Shown piece by piece: positions 36,408-46,722 of a stretch of 64,000 nucleotides of DNA. The DNA lies in NCBI GenBank assembly GCA_040880585.1, contig JBBDID010000021.1, positions 1 to 64,000 of the forward strand. Reading direction: 5' to 3'. The notes below the pieces were generated by a model, which was not told where the DNA came from, did not search any database, and worked only from the letters and a program-made list of their open reading frames with translations. A program made the translations under genes and the position numbers. Each line of letters opens with the position of its first letter. Within the stretch, counting starts at the first letter, position 1. This DNA is from Paracrocinitomix sp040880585 (lineage in GTDB: Bacteria > Bacteroidota > Bacteroidia > Flavobacteriales_D > Crocinitomicaceae).

Positions 36408-36965
36408 ATGAAATTATTTTGGTTTTTTATTATTGTCCTTTCTTTCTCCCTTAACGGATTTTCTCAGGATCAAAAGATCGATTCTTCTGAGGATGAAAAA
36501 AAAGTTAAAAAGGCGACTATAGGTTGGGCCGATTCTACTTTCTATCAACACGAAAACTACAAGTTTGAGCACTTTAAAGCCTTTTATACGGATGAATATT
36601 TTATCCAGATCATGCGTGTCCGCATGTATAAAGAGCGGTTAGATGATCTTGAAACGCTAAAATCATCCGGCAATTACAAGAAGTCAGACGAAGAATATGA
36701 AAAGGAACACAAGGAGCTAAAAGATGCTTATGAAAATGTGACAAAAGACGTTGAAAATTTCAAATTTCGGGTAAGTCATTATCAAATCCATTTTTGGTCT
36801 AACGTGCAGACGGATGATGGCATTACCGTTTATTATGAATTTATCGTAAAACTCAATAACGACTACGCAGTAACAAATGCGGTTATCAACAGCGCTATCG
36901 GAAAAAAAGACAGCAATACCCAAATTGTCTACAAAAAAGGGGTTGAACCTTTAAAAAAAAAGTAG
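36408..36965 (+). CDS. Exported protein of unknown function, zero-frame product
   Basis: 185 residues: signal peptide MKLFWFFIIVLSFSLNGFSQ, a charged linker, a core of about 140 residues with YKFEHFKAFYTDEYFIQIMRVRMYKERLDDLE, a coiled-coil-like stretch (KKSDEEYEKEHKELKDAYENV), and a beta segment (HYQIHFWSNVQTDDGITVYYEFIVKL). No family recognised. The gene ends in an A9 tract and TAG; the -1 frame stays open for 73 more codons with a Lys/Arg-rich end. A -1 frameshift at AAA-AAG would give a 258-residue product. The shorter or longer form may be the functional one. Confidence 0.75.
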   Translation: MKLFWFFIIVLSFSLNGFSQDQKIDSSEDEKKVKKATIGWADSTFYQHENYKFEHFKAFYTDEYFIQIMRVRMYKERLDDLETLKSSGNYKKSDEEYEKEHKELKDAYENVTKDVENFKFRVSHYQIHFWSNVQTDDGITVYYEFIVKLNNDYAVTNAVINSAIGKKDSNTQIVYKKGVEPLKKK

Positions 36966-37183
36966 CTAAATCAGATTCTGAAGAAAATCCCTCTGATTCA
37001 GGCACCAAAACTACCTCTCCCACTGATTCAACTGACGGAACCGTCATCATAAAAACAAACCCAGACACAGCCGCAACTTCAGATAAAAATCCTTCCGTAT
37101 CTGAGACAAAAAAAGAGCGTAAAAGGCGTAAAAAGGAAGAAAAGAGAAGAAAAAAAGCAGCGAAAAAGAATCGGAAAAAGTAG
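36954..37183 (+). other. -1 frameshift site and in-frame C-terminal extension
   Basis: In the zero frame the codons are TTA AAA AAA AAG TAG, containing the dnaX-type slippery heptamer A-AAA-AAG in the right phase. A slip of -1 continues as GTA GCT AAA (from 36962) for 73 sense codons to TAG at 37181. The extension is Ser/Thr/Asp-rich and then very basic (KERKRRKKEEKRRKKAAKK). A stem AATCAGA/TCTGATT (36969-36975 and 36992-36998) starts 6 nt after the slip site. Alternatives are transcriptional slippage on A9, a sequencing error, or a recent mutation. Confidence 0.6.
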
Positions 37184-37202
37184 TTGACACAAAGCCGTAT
37201 AT

Positions 37203-40200
37203 TTATTTTATGACGGTCACATGTCCATAATACTCGTGCTCATCTCCATTTGTGTCATAACATATAATTTTCCATACATACACATCATCCTGAACAACAA
37301 CTCCTTCGTAAGTCCCATCCCAACCTTCATTGATATCCGTGGTGTGCCAAACGATTTCTCCCCAACGGTTGAACACCCAAAAATCAAACTTATCAATACC
37401 CATTCCATGGGCTCTAAAATGCTGATTTTTGCTGTCTCCATTAGGTGTAAAGGCGTTGGGTACATATACGGTAAAATCTCCCAACACATGAACTGAACCA
37501 TAAGCTGTATCTGAACAAGCAAAATTTGAAGTTACAATTTGCATCACCTCAAAAAATCCGGTATCTAAATATTCATGAACCGGAAATTGGTCATTGCTAT
37601 AATTTCCATCCCCAAAATACCATTCATAATCGATTGCTCCGGAAGATAAATCAGTAAACTCAACTTCTGCTTCGAAAATAGAAATTTCTGAAAAAGGAGG
37701 ATCAAAACCAGCCTCAGGTTTTGGGTAAACAATTACCGGATACTGTAGTTCATCTGAATAAGTACAACCATCTGAGGTGGTTAATTGTAAACCAACATAA
37801 TATGTTCCTTCTTCCATAAAAATATGAATCGGATCTTCAGAATAAGAGGCTGAACCATCATCAAAACTCCACTCCCAATTTGTGATAACAGCATCACTTA
37901 CCAAAGATGAGTCATTGAATTGAACTGTTAAAGGCTGACAACCTGATGCCCACTCCGGCCCATACTGAAAAGTGGGGATAGGATATGTTTCCACCCATTT
38001 AATCGCTGTATCCTTACAGCCAAAATTAGAAGTGGCTATTAATGTGACATTAAAACTGTCATTCATTACATTGAACTGGTGTAGCGGATGTTGATCGAAA
38101 GACTGCTCTCCATCTCCAAAATTCCACTCCCATTGCAAAATACTTCCCGAAGGAACCGTACTTAAATCCGTGTACTGAATCGTATCATCCGGACATGCCA
38201 TAGCCGCTATAAAATCGGCATTTGGAGCCGGGTAAACCACAGTTGGAATGATTCCCGAAGAAGAACAGCCGAAATTTGACGTCGCAGTAAAAGAAACATT
38301 GAAACTTCCTGCTGTTTGAAAAATATGGGATGGATTTTGTGCCGTCACAAACGGTGATCCATCATCAAAATCCCAGGTCCAACTGTTTATACTTCCATTT
38401 GCAATACTTGATACATCTGAAAAATCAACTGCCTCATATTGACAAGCCGCCATATCGAAAGGGGTAATATCCGGCACATCCATTACCGTTACATCCCACA
38501 CATCTGTACTAGAACAACCACCTGTTGTTGAAACAGTATGTGTAATGGTATATGTTCCGGGGCCGGTATAGGTAACATCCGCATCCTGTGTGTTTGCTGT
38601 ACTTCCATTACCAAAATCCCAAAAATAAGTATCTATCGTTCCTGAAGTAATCGTAGAATTATCTATAAAATTCACAATTGTTCCATCACAAACACTATCC
38701 GGAGCTGTGATTCCGGCCAACACATTATTGCTCACCTCCACCACTTCAAAAACCTGATCTGTACAAACCCCTCCCGCACTTACCAACAGTGAAACGATAT
38801 AAGAACCGGGACTAGCATAAGTATGTTGTACTGTGGGTCCGGAATTGGAAACATTGCCGTCACCGAAATCCCAAATCCATGAATTAGGAGCACCTGTAGA
38901 AGCATCTTGAAAAGTGGTTGGATTTCCCAGACAAACTGTATCTGCGATCAAATCGGCTACCGGTATTTCTGACACAAATACCGGAAGGATTACCGAGCTA
39001 TCACAACCATTTACATTGGTTACCGTTAATTCAACATCATATTGCCCCGGCGCCTGATAAATGTATGTGGGGTTTTGCTGAAAAGAAGTATTTCCATCAT
39101 CAAAATCCCAATCCCAGGATGAAAGCGGAACAGCATCTGTTGTCAAATCAGTAAAAGAGGTAACACTAAACAAACACACCGTATCAGCCATAAAATCAGG
39201 AACCGGAACTGTGTATACATCAACAGGAACGACAATCGTATCCATGCATCCGGCAATATTTCCAACAATCAGTGTCACATCATAAATACCTCCGGGACTA
39301 AAAGTGTGTACAGGATGCTGGTCATTATTTATGGTTGAGCCATCTCCAAAATTCCACTGCCAGGTAGTAGGTCCCAAAACAGAAGTGTCTGTAAATGCTA
39401 CAGATTGTCCGGCACAAACCGTATTATTGGTAAATCCTGCTTGTGGTTGAATCAATACATCTATCGTTTGAGTAGTTGTGTCCGTGCAGCCAAAAATGTT
39501 CTCAACAATCATTTCTACCACATAACTTCCGGCATTTGTATAAGTGTATTCGGGTGAAGGTTGGTTATTTTCAGGAGATCCATCTCCGAAATTCCAGGTA
39601 TAGTTTATCGCTCCGTTTGAATTATCCGTGAAAAATGTAGGATAAGTATGACAAGCCGTTGTTGCCGAATAATCTGCTGTGGGGTTAGGATGTACGGTAA
39701 TAGTTTGTATGAGGGTATCTGTACAGCCTTGTGTATTTGTTACGACAAGTTGCACATCAAAATCTCCACTACCATTGTAAACATGTGAGGGGTGTTGATT
39801 AACGTCTAGCGCTGAAGCATCTCCAAAATTCCATTCCCATGCAACTGCATCTATTGAGTTATCTGTAAATTCTGTGATTGCATTTAAGCAAACAGTAGTA
39901 AATGTAAAATCCGCCGAAGGCAAAGGAAAAACTTCAACTGTAGTCAATAATGTATCAGAACAGGAAAAAGCATTCTCAGTAACCAACTGTACATCATAAA
40001 CACCCGGAGATGTATAGGTGTGAGTAGGGTTTTGATTCAGCTCGATCGGAGACCCATCTCCAAAATCCCATTGCCATTGATCTGCTGCTCCGGTTGTATT
40101 ATCGGTAAATACCGTCATCCCTCCCAAACAAGGCGTGTTGGTAGTAAAAGCAGGTGTTGTTCTAGGATGTGCATCTACTTGATAAATTACGGTATCCGTA

Positions 40201-43200
40201 CAACCACTCGCTGAATAACCGGCTACCAACATCACATCATAAGTTCCGGAAACAGCAAAAACATGTTGAGGATTTGGGTTATCTGTATTATCTGTAGCAC
40301 CATCCCCGAAATCCCAGAAATAGGTATCCGGAGCTCCTAAAGAAGCATCTGTAAAATAGGTGGTATCTCCCGTACAGGCAGAGACAAATGTAAAGTCAGC
40401 CGTTGGCACCGCTGTAACGGTTACCGGTAAAGTGGTAGTATCAGAACAACCGTTTCCTGCCAGCGCAATGAGTGTCACATCATAGAGACCGATTGCACCA
40501 TAAACATGAGCAGGATTTTGATCATTATTAATCGGTGATCCGTCATCAAAATCCCATTGCCACGAAGTAGGTATTCCACTACTGAGATCTGAAAATTGCG
40601 TAACAGAGCCCAGACAAGTTGGATTTGTTGTAAAATTGGCTATCGGTACTTCACTGACAGCAACCAACTGATTAACCGTACTTGTACAACCTGCAGGATT
40701 AGTAACCGTTAGTATAACATTATACATTCCGGGAGTTCCATAAAAATGAGTGGGATGTTGATTCGTATTTATTGCAGAAGCATCTCCAAAATCCCATTCC
40801 CAATTTGTCGGTGAACCTGTTGATAAATCCGTAAAAGTAGTGGTATCAACATCACATACAATGGTAAAATCAAAATCTGCATCAGGAATAGAGTCTACGT
40901 AGATTGGAAATTGAAGCGTATCGGTACAACCAAATGTAGTAAATGCTACTAATTGTGTAGTAATATCACCCGTAATATTATATACATTAGAAGGGCTATT
41001 GAGTGTGGAGGTGTTCCCGTCCCCAAAGTCCCATTCATAACTTACTGCTCCACTTGAATTATTCAAAAACGCAATAGTCTCTCCCGCACAAGCCGTATCC
41101 GGAAGTGAGGTGTAATTTGCTACCGGTAATGGATGAACTGTTATTATGGTTTCAGCCGAATCCATACACCCTTCAGCTGAAGTCATAATTAATTGTACAT
41201 AGTAAGTGCTGTCAGCTTGATCAGTTATATAGGTTTCATTGGGTGGATCTTGTCCTGTAAATGTATTTCCATTCCCCAAATCCCATTCGAATATATCACC
41301 GGGATTATTGGGGGAAGTATTTGTAAACATAACTTCCAGAGGAGTACATCCCGTGTTTGGAGTAGCGGTGAAAGCAGGCAACGGCAAAGGATTGACCTGA
41401 ATACTTACTGTATCAGCCGCAACACAGCCTAACACATCAACATCCAGAGTTATTAAAAAAGTACCGGAATTTTGGTAATTCACTGATCCCGGAGAATAGA
41501 GCGTAGAGCCGGCCGGAGTTCCACCATTGAATATCCAATTGTACGTCCCGCCAGGGGTTGAATTATTAGTAATGAGCACATCCATACCTTCACAACCATT
41601 GTCTGTATCTACTGTAAAGTCAGCTAAAGGAATGGGTAATACAACCACTTCAACGGTTGCCGTATCCGGCCCGCAATATCCATCTACAATCAATTCTATC
41701 GTATAATTTCCTGCAGTGTTATAAGAAACGGTGTGTGGCCCAACTGTTGTCTCAGTGAGTGTACCTAAATCCCACTCATAAGTTAAATTCTCTCCAAAAG
41801 ATCCATCTGTATAGGTAATGCTTTCACCCACACAAATCGTGTCTGAACTAATTGTGAAGATGGCCTCTGTTTCTGGATGTACAATAATCGTTTCTGAATC
41901 AGTGTCATTTCCACACTGATTAGCACCATTAAGCTGAATCAGGTGGTTCTCTGTCGCCGTACTATTTGAATTTATAAACGTCTGATCCGGCAAGCTGTCT
42001 GCAGCAGTTATAAAAACTCCGTCAATATACCATTGAAAGTTTATCGGATCTTCATAAGACAAATTATCAGTACTCACAGTTAAAGGAGAACATCCTTCAA
42101 GCGGTACAGAAATAATTTCCACAACAGGTACCGTATCAATTGATATATCTAAAGTAACCGTATCGTTACCGCATGCATTTCCTGCCACCAACTGAACAGT
42201 ATAAACACCTGTAGTATCGTAAGTTTGTGTAGGTGGAACGGCAGTATTGGCGTAAATATTCCCATTTCCCATATCCCACTGATAATTATTGGCCGGTTGT
42301 GCATCAACAGAATTATTGGTTACATTCATATCCTGTGGAGCACAACCTGCAACCCCACCAAATGGTAAGTCTGTAGTAAATGCTGCTTGTGGTCCGTCAA
42401 TAATAATAATAGGACTAATGGTGGCATTTGCCATATTGCAACTATTAATAGCAGTTAGGGAGATCGTATAAGAACCTTCAGTCAGGTAAAAATGGTTAGG
42501 CGGCGTATCTGAGTTTGTATTAATAACCGTACCGTCACCAAAATCCCAAATGTATGAATTGGCATTCACCGATAGATTTTGCAAGGTTGAAAGTTCATGT
42601 GGGGCACAACCTGAATATTCGGTAATATCCAAACTCATAGAAGCTGACACATATTTTTCAAAGACAACAGTCATAGTAGTGGTCACCGTACAGCCATTTG
42701 CGTGTTCTGCCGTCATACTCACTGTATAGGTACCAAAAGACGTATAGGTATGTGTAAAATCAGCAGTTGAAGCCGTTGTATATAAAGGAGATCCATCTCC
42801 AAAGTCCCAGGTATAACTCACCCCACCCGTTGTGCCATTTGAAAAAATAACATCTTCCTGAGTGGTGGGGTCTCCGGGCAGTAAACAATTGATCGCGTCC
42901 CCATCTCCATCATCACCAGAAATGGATGCATTGGGTATATCCATTACGGTAACTGTCTCACTGGAACTACTTGTACAAGCTGGCCCGTTTGAAACGGTCA
43001 GGGTAGTGGTGTACACCCCTCCTGCGGCATACTGGTGAGAAGGATTTTCATCTGTGGATGTATTTCCATCCCCAAAATTCCAACTAAAAGTAGTGGAACC
43101 CTGTGTTCCTGTACTGCTGTTATTGAAAACCACATTGGTTCCTGCACATTGGTTATCCGGCGCAAATGTAAAAGAAGCATTTGGGTCAGGATAAATCTGA

Positions 43201-43553
43201 ACAACAATTGTGGCGGTATCTGTACAAGGTACTGAAGCATCTGTAGCCACCAACATATATGTATATATTCCAACTGCTGAAATTGTAGAATTAGTTGGTG
43301 CGACTAATCCTGTAGTATTATCAAAGGAAGTTCCGTTCAAAAACCATTCATAAGTAGCTACACCATTATTAACTCCCGTACTCGTATTCGTAAATGAGAT
43401 GGTTTGTGCGCCCGGACCACAGATATCGGTCTGTGAAGTAGTGAAAGAAGCATTGACGTCAGCGCACTGTCCTTTAGAAACTTTTGAATAAAGCACCAAA
43501 AAACCAATCAATAGCATTATGCCCAACTTATTTATATGTCCTTGAACTTTCAC
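37203..43553 (-). CDS. Giant PKD-repeat protein with type B T9SS sorting domain
   Basis: 2116 residues. The GTG at 43553 is the start (an in-frame stop lies 3 codons upstream); the signal peptide is MLLIGFLVLYSKVSKGQ. The body consists of about 23 PKD-like beta-sandwich modules of roughly 80-90 residues, each with the signature (W/Y)xW(D/N)FGDG and xxxxPxHxY. The last ~85 residues, from VYVPNAFTPNGDSKNQHF to GHVTVIK, are the gliding-motility-associated (type B) C-terminal domain that directs export by the type IX system. Such proteins are extracellular adhesins or matrix components. It is preceded by no obvious partner gene and probably monocistronic. Confidence 0.95.
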   Translation of the reverse strand: MKVQGHINKLGIMLLIGFLVLYSKVSKGQCADVNASFTTSQTDICGPGAQTISFTNTSTGVNNGVATYEWFLNGTSFDNTTGLVAPTNSTISAVGIYTYMLVATDASVPCTDTATIVVQIYPDPNASFTFAPDNQCAGTNVVFNNSSTGTQGSTTFSWNFGDGNTSTDENPSHQYAAGGVYTTTLTVSNGPACTSSSSETVTVMDIPNASISGDDGDGDAINCLLPGDPTTQEDVIFSNGTTGGVSYTWDFGDGSPLYTTASTADFTHTYTSFGTYTVSMTAEHANGCTVTTTMTVVFEKYVSASMSLDITEYSGCAPHELSTLQNLSVNANSYIWDFGDGTVINTNSDTPPNHFYLTEGSYTISLTAINSCNMANATISPIIIIDGPQAAFTTDLPFGGVAGCAPQDMNVTNNSVDAQPANNYQWDMGNGNIYANTAVPPTQTYDTTGVYTVQLVAGNACGNDTVTLDISIDTVPVVEIISVPLEGCSPLTVSTDNLSYEDPINFQWYIDGVFITAADSLPDQTFINSNSTATENHLIQLNGANQCGNDTDSETIIVHPETEAIFTISSDTICVGESITYTDGSFGENLTYEWDLGTLTETTVGPHTVSYNTAGNYTIELIVDGYCGPDTATVEVVVLPIPLADFTVDTDNGCEGMDVLITNNSTPGGTYNWIFNGGTPAGSTLYSPGSVNYQNSGTFLITLDVDVLGCVAADTVSIQVNPLPLPAFTATPNTGCTPLEVMFTNTSPNNPGDIFEWDLGNGNTFTGQDPPNETYITDQADSTYYVQLIMTSAEGCMDSAETIITVHPLPVANYTSLPDTACAGETIAFLNNSSGAVSYEWDFGDGNTSTLNSPSNVYNITGDITTQLVAFTTFGCTDTLQFPIYVDSIPDADFDFTIVCDVDTTTFTDLSTGSPTNWEWDFGDASAINTNQHPTHFYGTPGMYNVILTVTNPAGCTSTVNQLVAVSEVPIANFTTNPTCLGSVTQFSDLSSGIPTSWQWDFDDGSPINNDQNPAHVYGAIGLYDVTLIALAGNGCSDTTTLPVTVTAVPTADFTFVSACTGDTTYFTDASLGAPDTYFWDFGDGATDNTDNPNPQHVFAVSGTYDVMLVAGYSASGCTDTVIYQVDAHPRTTPAFTTNTPCLGGMTVFTDNTTGAADQWQWDFGDGSPIELNQNPTHTYTSPGVYDVQLVTENAFSCSDTLLTTVEVFPLPSADFTFTTVCLNAITEFTDNSIDAVAWEWNFGDASALDVNQHPSHVYNGSGDFDVQLVVTNTQGCTDTLIQTITVHPNPTADYSATTACHTYPTFFTDNSNGAINYTWNFGDGSPENNQPSPEYTYTNAGSYVVEMIVENIFGCTDTTTQTIDVLIQPQAGFTNNTVCAGQSVAFTDTSVLGPTTWQWNFGDGSTINNDQHPVHTFSPGGIYDVTLIVGNIAGCMDTIVVPVDVYTVPVPDFMADTVCLFSVTSFTDLTTDAVPLSSWDWDFDDGNTSFQQNPTYIYQAPGQYDVELTVTNVNGCDSSVILPVFVSEIPVADLIADTVCLGNPTTFQDASTGAPNSWIWDFGDGNVSNSGPTVQHTYASPGSYIVSLLVSAGGVCTDQVFEVVEVSNNVLAGITAPDSVCDGTIVNFIDNSTITSGTIDTYFWDFGNGSTANTQDADVTYTGPGTYTITHTVSTTGGCSSTDVWDVTVMDVPDITPFDMAACQYEAVDFSDVSSIANGSINSWTWDFDDGSPFVTAQNPSHIFQTAGSFNVSFTATSNFGCSSSGIIPTVVYPAPNADFIAAMACPDDTIQYTDLSTVPSGSILQWEWNFGDGEQSFDQHPLHQFNVMNDSFNVTLIATSNFGCKDTAIKWVETYPIPTFQYGPEWASGCQPLTVQFNDSSLVSDAVITNWEWSFDDGSASYSEDPIHIFMEEGTYYVGLQLTTSDGCTYSDELQYPVIVYPKPEAGFDPPFSEISIFEAEVEFTDLSSGAIDYEWYFGDGNYSNDQFPVHEYLDTGFFEVMQIVTSNFACSDTAYGSVHVLGDFTVYVPNAFTPNGDSKNQHFRAHGMGIDKFDFWVFNRWGEIVWHTTDINEGWDGTYEGVVVQDDVYVWKIICYDTNGDEHEYYGHVTVIK

Positions 43554-43638
43554 TTTTACTTAATTCTAAACGTTCATGAGTATCAGCCGGTTGCCTAACG
43601 ACAGCAAAAGTAAGGAGAAAATGTATACTCCCCCTACG

Positions 43639-45684
43639 TTAAAACCCGTATTCAAATGCCCCATCTTCTCTCAAGTCAAAAAACTGATTAGAATCAATTT
43701 TTTCTGTCAAAAAGTTTCGAAGCCGGTAGTTAACATCATTTGCAAGAATCCAGCTTGTATTTCTATCTTTTAATGCCTCTACCATTTCAGATTTTATAAA
43801 ACCAATATCATGTAATACAATATAATTGGTTTGTGGAATACTATTCTCACATTGATCGTGCGCCAAACTGTCCAGCAACCAAAATGTCTTATCCCCCACT
43901 CTAAACAGCTTTTGATTATGGATATTCACCATCTCATTCGGTTTTTCCTGTCCGGTTCTGTAAAACCAATTGTGTTTAACATGAAACAATAACTTTTCTT
44001 CGTCTTGCATGAGATCCTGAGAACAATAAAAAACATTTTTCCTGCCATAAAAAACATCTATTGCAAGTTCATCTGAGATATTGTAGATTACCAAACGATT
44101 TTCTGATTCCAGCCGATACTTTTCTATCAAATTGATCCCTAAGAGCAGAATTACACCAGAAAGAGACAACCACAAAACACTTTTTTTTCGATTGATAAAA
44201 GCCACAGTTGCTAATAATATAGTGAGATACATTAAAAACACTTCATACCATTCGATCGATATGCCCCAAAGAATGGAATATGGCAATTGCTCTACCCATT
44301 CAACTCCTTTATTTAGAATGCTGATCAAACCATCCAACAACCAAAACAGCAAATCGCTGATGAAAGGAACGGCATGTAGGGTGATGTAAGAAATTCCGAC
44401 GATAAGTATAAAAAAAGCAAGTGGGATCACCAACAAGTTAGAAAGCATGAAAAAATTAGGGAATTGGTGAAAATAATATAACCCTAGCGGAAAAGTAGCG
44501 ATTTGCGCAGCAATAGAAACGGCCGAAATCTGCCAGGCTTTAAATAAAATCTTATTTTTAACGTAAATCAAATTCTCAATTTTAGGTTGTAAATAAACAA
44601 TCCCTAAAACAGCTAAATAGCTCAATTGAAATCCTACCTGAAAGATAATATAGGGTTCAATAATAATGAGAATAAAGGCAGATGTCAGTATCGATTGATA
44701 AACGGTTGTATCTCTTTGCAACTCCTGCCCCACCACCACAAAAGTAAACATTACAGAAGCGCGTAAAACAGAGGGAGACAAGCCTGTAATGAGTGCGTAG
44801 AACCAGATTCCCCCCAATACAATAATCAAAAAGGTGCTTTTCCCAAACCGCAGACGTTTGACGGGTTTGAACAAATGGGTCAGAAGCAGCATAATAATAC
44901 CTACATGTAAACCTGAAACGGCCAGTACATGCATGGCTCCGGCACTACTGTATGAGCGCAACACATCTTTATCCAGGTACTCTTTTTGCCCCAGCAATAA
45001 TGCGTTTGCCACCATTGCGTTCTTTTCAGACATCCCGGAATGTTTCAAAACATTGCTAAAATACTCCCGCAAGGAAAAAATATTACTCATTAACAGATTG
45101 GCATCCTCTCCTACCTGTCTCCAATCAGATGATCTTAAATATGCCTGATGGTGAATATCATGAATTCGCAGATAGCGACCATAGTCAAATTCTTTTGGAT
45201 TTCCGTTAGATCGTACCGGATTAAATCTTGATCGCAGATAAAGGAGGTCACCATATTTCAAAGCCAGAGAACTACTATCTTTTTGCAGATAGACCAATGC
45301 CTTTCCCATTTTTTGCTGCCCGTTTTTCTCCAATACCTCTACTACACACTTTACCGATCTCGATTTTTCCTGGGGTGGTTCTTGCACACGAACCAGAAAA
45401 TTATTCCACCTTTTTTCTTCAGCAGAGACAAAATAATTTTTATTTCGTGAGCTACTGTGCACTTCTGCCAGATATCCACCCAACGAAAAGAAGTAAAATG
45501 TCATGAGCGCAACAAAAAGAAAATTACTTCTCAGAAATTTGGAAACATAAGGTGTTGCCAGAAGCAGTAAAGGAAAAATAAAAATGAGCAGAAAAGTCAG
45601 ACCGACACTAAATCCACTGTAAAACTGAATGATTACTCCAATCAGCAAAGGGAGTAGCATCCTGAGTATGACCGGCCATTTCAT
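43639..45684 (-). CDS. comEC: ComEC/Rec2-family DNA-uptake channel protein
   Basis: 681 residues with about ten membrane helices. An N-terminal OB-like domain (DUF4131: NFLVRVQEPPQEKSRSVKCVVEVLEK) precedes the Competence domain with its signature HVLAVSGLHVGIIMLLLTHLF and LRASVMFTFVVVGQELQRD. Unlike Bacillus ComEC there is no clear metallo-beta-lactamase motif in the C-terminal ~180 residues, a common state in Bacteroidota. ComEC moves single-stranded DNA across the inner membrane during natural transformation. No other com gene is adjacent. Confidence 0.9.
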   Translation of the reverse strand: MKWPVILRMLLPLLIGVIIQFYSGFSVGLTFLLIFIFPLLLLATPYVSKFLRSNFLFVALMTFYFFSLGGYLAEVHSSSRNKNYFVSAEEKRWNNFLVRVQEPPQEKSRSVKCVVEVLEKNGQQKMGKALVYLQKDSSSLALKYGDLLYLRSRFNPVRSNGNPKEFDYGRYLRIHDIHHQAYLRSSDWRQVGEDANLLMSNIFSLREYFSNVLKHSGMSEKNAMVANALLLGQKEYLDKDVLRSYSSAGAMHVLAVSGLHVGIIMLLLTHLFKPVKRLRFGKSTFLIIVLGGIWFYALITGLSPSVLRASVMFTFVVVGQELQRDTTVYQSILTSAFILIIIEPYIIFQVGFQLSYLAVLGIVYLQPKIENLIYVKNKILFKAWQISAVSIAAQIATFPLGLYYFHQFPNFFMLSNLLVIPLAFFILIVGISYITLHAVPFISDLLFWLLDGLISILNKGVEWVEQLPYSILWGISIEWYEVFLMYLTILLATVAFINRKKSVLWLSLSGVILLLGINLIEKYRLESENRLVIYNISDELAIDVFYGRKNVFYCSQDLMQDEEKLLFHVKHNWFYRTGQEKPNEMVNIHNQKLFRVGDKTFWLLDSLAHDQCENSIPQTNYIVLHDIGFIKSEMVEALKDRNTSWILANDVNYRLRNFLTEKIDSNQFFDLREDGAFEYGF

Positions 45685-45833
45685 TTCAACTGCTTTTGCT
45701 CGCTTAATATAATTAACTCACCGAACTACCTCCCTTCTACACCGCATCTCAACTACTCTTTTAATATCCTACGGCCACTCACTATAAAAAAACCTATCCT
45801 CCTTTTAAAAAAAGAATAGTCAGTAATGCTATA

Positions 45834-46571
45834 CTAAAATGTCAAAAATGCTGTGCGTTTACCACAGGAGGCCCTTACGAAATATCCCAGTGAATAATTT
45901 AACTCCAACACTAACTGCATATTAATTGGTGACGTTTTGGTCGACGAAGAAATGGACGGATAATTAGTGAAAGGAAAGTTCGTATCACTGTAATCATCTG
46001 CTGTGAGGTTAGAAAAAACATAATTAAAACGCAAGCCCGCCATCAGAGATATTTTTTCGTTCCCTACCATATGTCCTCCAAAACCAAAGATAATACCAGT
46101 TAAATTATTCGTTATAGCGATTTCTCCATCAGGAGCTGTAGAAGGGTTTGCCGCATCCTCAATCGACTGACCTCTCAAAAATGAAAATTGAGGTCCCAGT
46201 TCAAGATAAGAAGTTTCTTTTGTATATCGGAACATGGGTGCCACATTAATGGCTTTATATGCAATATTATACTTGAAGGTTTCCGTATTTGATTTGTTAG
46301 GAACTTCTGACTGCAGAAAACCATAGCTGTATGATCCATAATCCACATCACAGGTAATACCCACTAATTCTCCGAAATTAATTCCGACTTTACCCCCTAC
46401 AAAATAATTAAAGCCCGGACTAATATTAAATCGCCCGTCATCATTAAAGGTTTTATTGAGTAAAAATCCGGATCCAACCCCTCCTTTTATTCCCAGGTCA
46501 AACCAGACCTGCGCCTTTACCGTTACAACATTAAGAGAGAAAATAAGTAGTGCAAGTGAGAGTTTTTTCAT
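45834..46571 (-). CDS. Outer-membrane beta-barrel protein (PorT/OMP_b-brl-like)
   Basis: 245 residues. Signal peptide MKKLSLALLIFSLNVVTVKAQ, then amphipathic strands separated by short turns: WFDLGIKGGVGSGFLL, YFVGGKVGINFGELVGI, MFRYTKETSYLELGPQFSFL, SLMAGLRFNYVFSNLT. The barrel ends LNMQLVLELNYSLGYFVR-like near the C-terminus. The usual aromatic at the C-terminal end is present (FLTF). Family is a generic Bacteroidota OMP; the ligand is unknown. Separated from comEC by about 150 bp. Confidence 0.82.
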   Translation of the reverse strand: MKKLSLALLIFSLNVVTVKAQVWFDLGIKGGVGSGFLLNKTFNDDGRFNISPGFNYFVGGKVGINFGELVGITCDVDYGSYSYGFLQSEVPNKSNTETFKYNIAYKAINVAPMFRYTKETSYLELGPQFSFLRGQSIEDAANPSTAPDGEIAITNNLTGIIFGFGGHMVGNEKISLMAGLRFNYVFSNLTADDYSDTNFPFTNYPSISSSTKTSPINMQLVLELNYSLGYFVRASCGKRTAFLTF

Positions 46572-46722
46572 AGTTTTAGAGCTTTATTAAATTGAGCGTT
46601 ATTGATTTAAAATTGATCACTAAAGTAGTATTTTAAATTATTATCTCCTTAAAAATTTAGATATTTTCAAATCCTTTCAAATCATTTTACTATTTTAGCC
46701 ACTTAATTAAACCTATGCAAAA

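Noticed and set aside
37221..43235. Small ORFs antisense to the PKD protein
   Set aside because: Shadow frames of a repetitive, codon-biased gene; no homologous features or starts.
45700..45833. Terminator between the barrel gene and comEC
   Set aside because: An A/T-rich run and a weak CTAT/ATAG pairing are present, but no stable stem; not strong enough to call.
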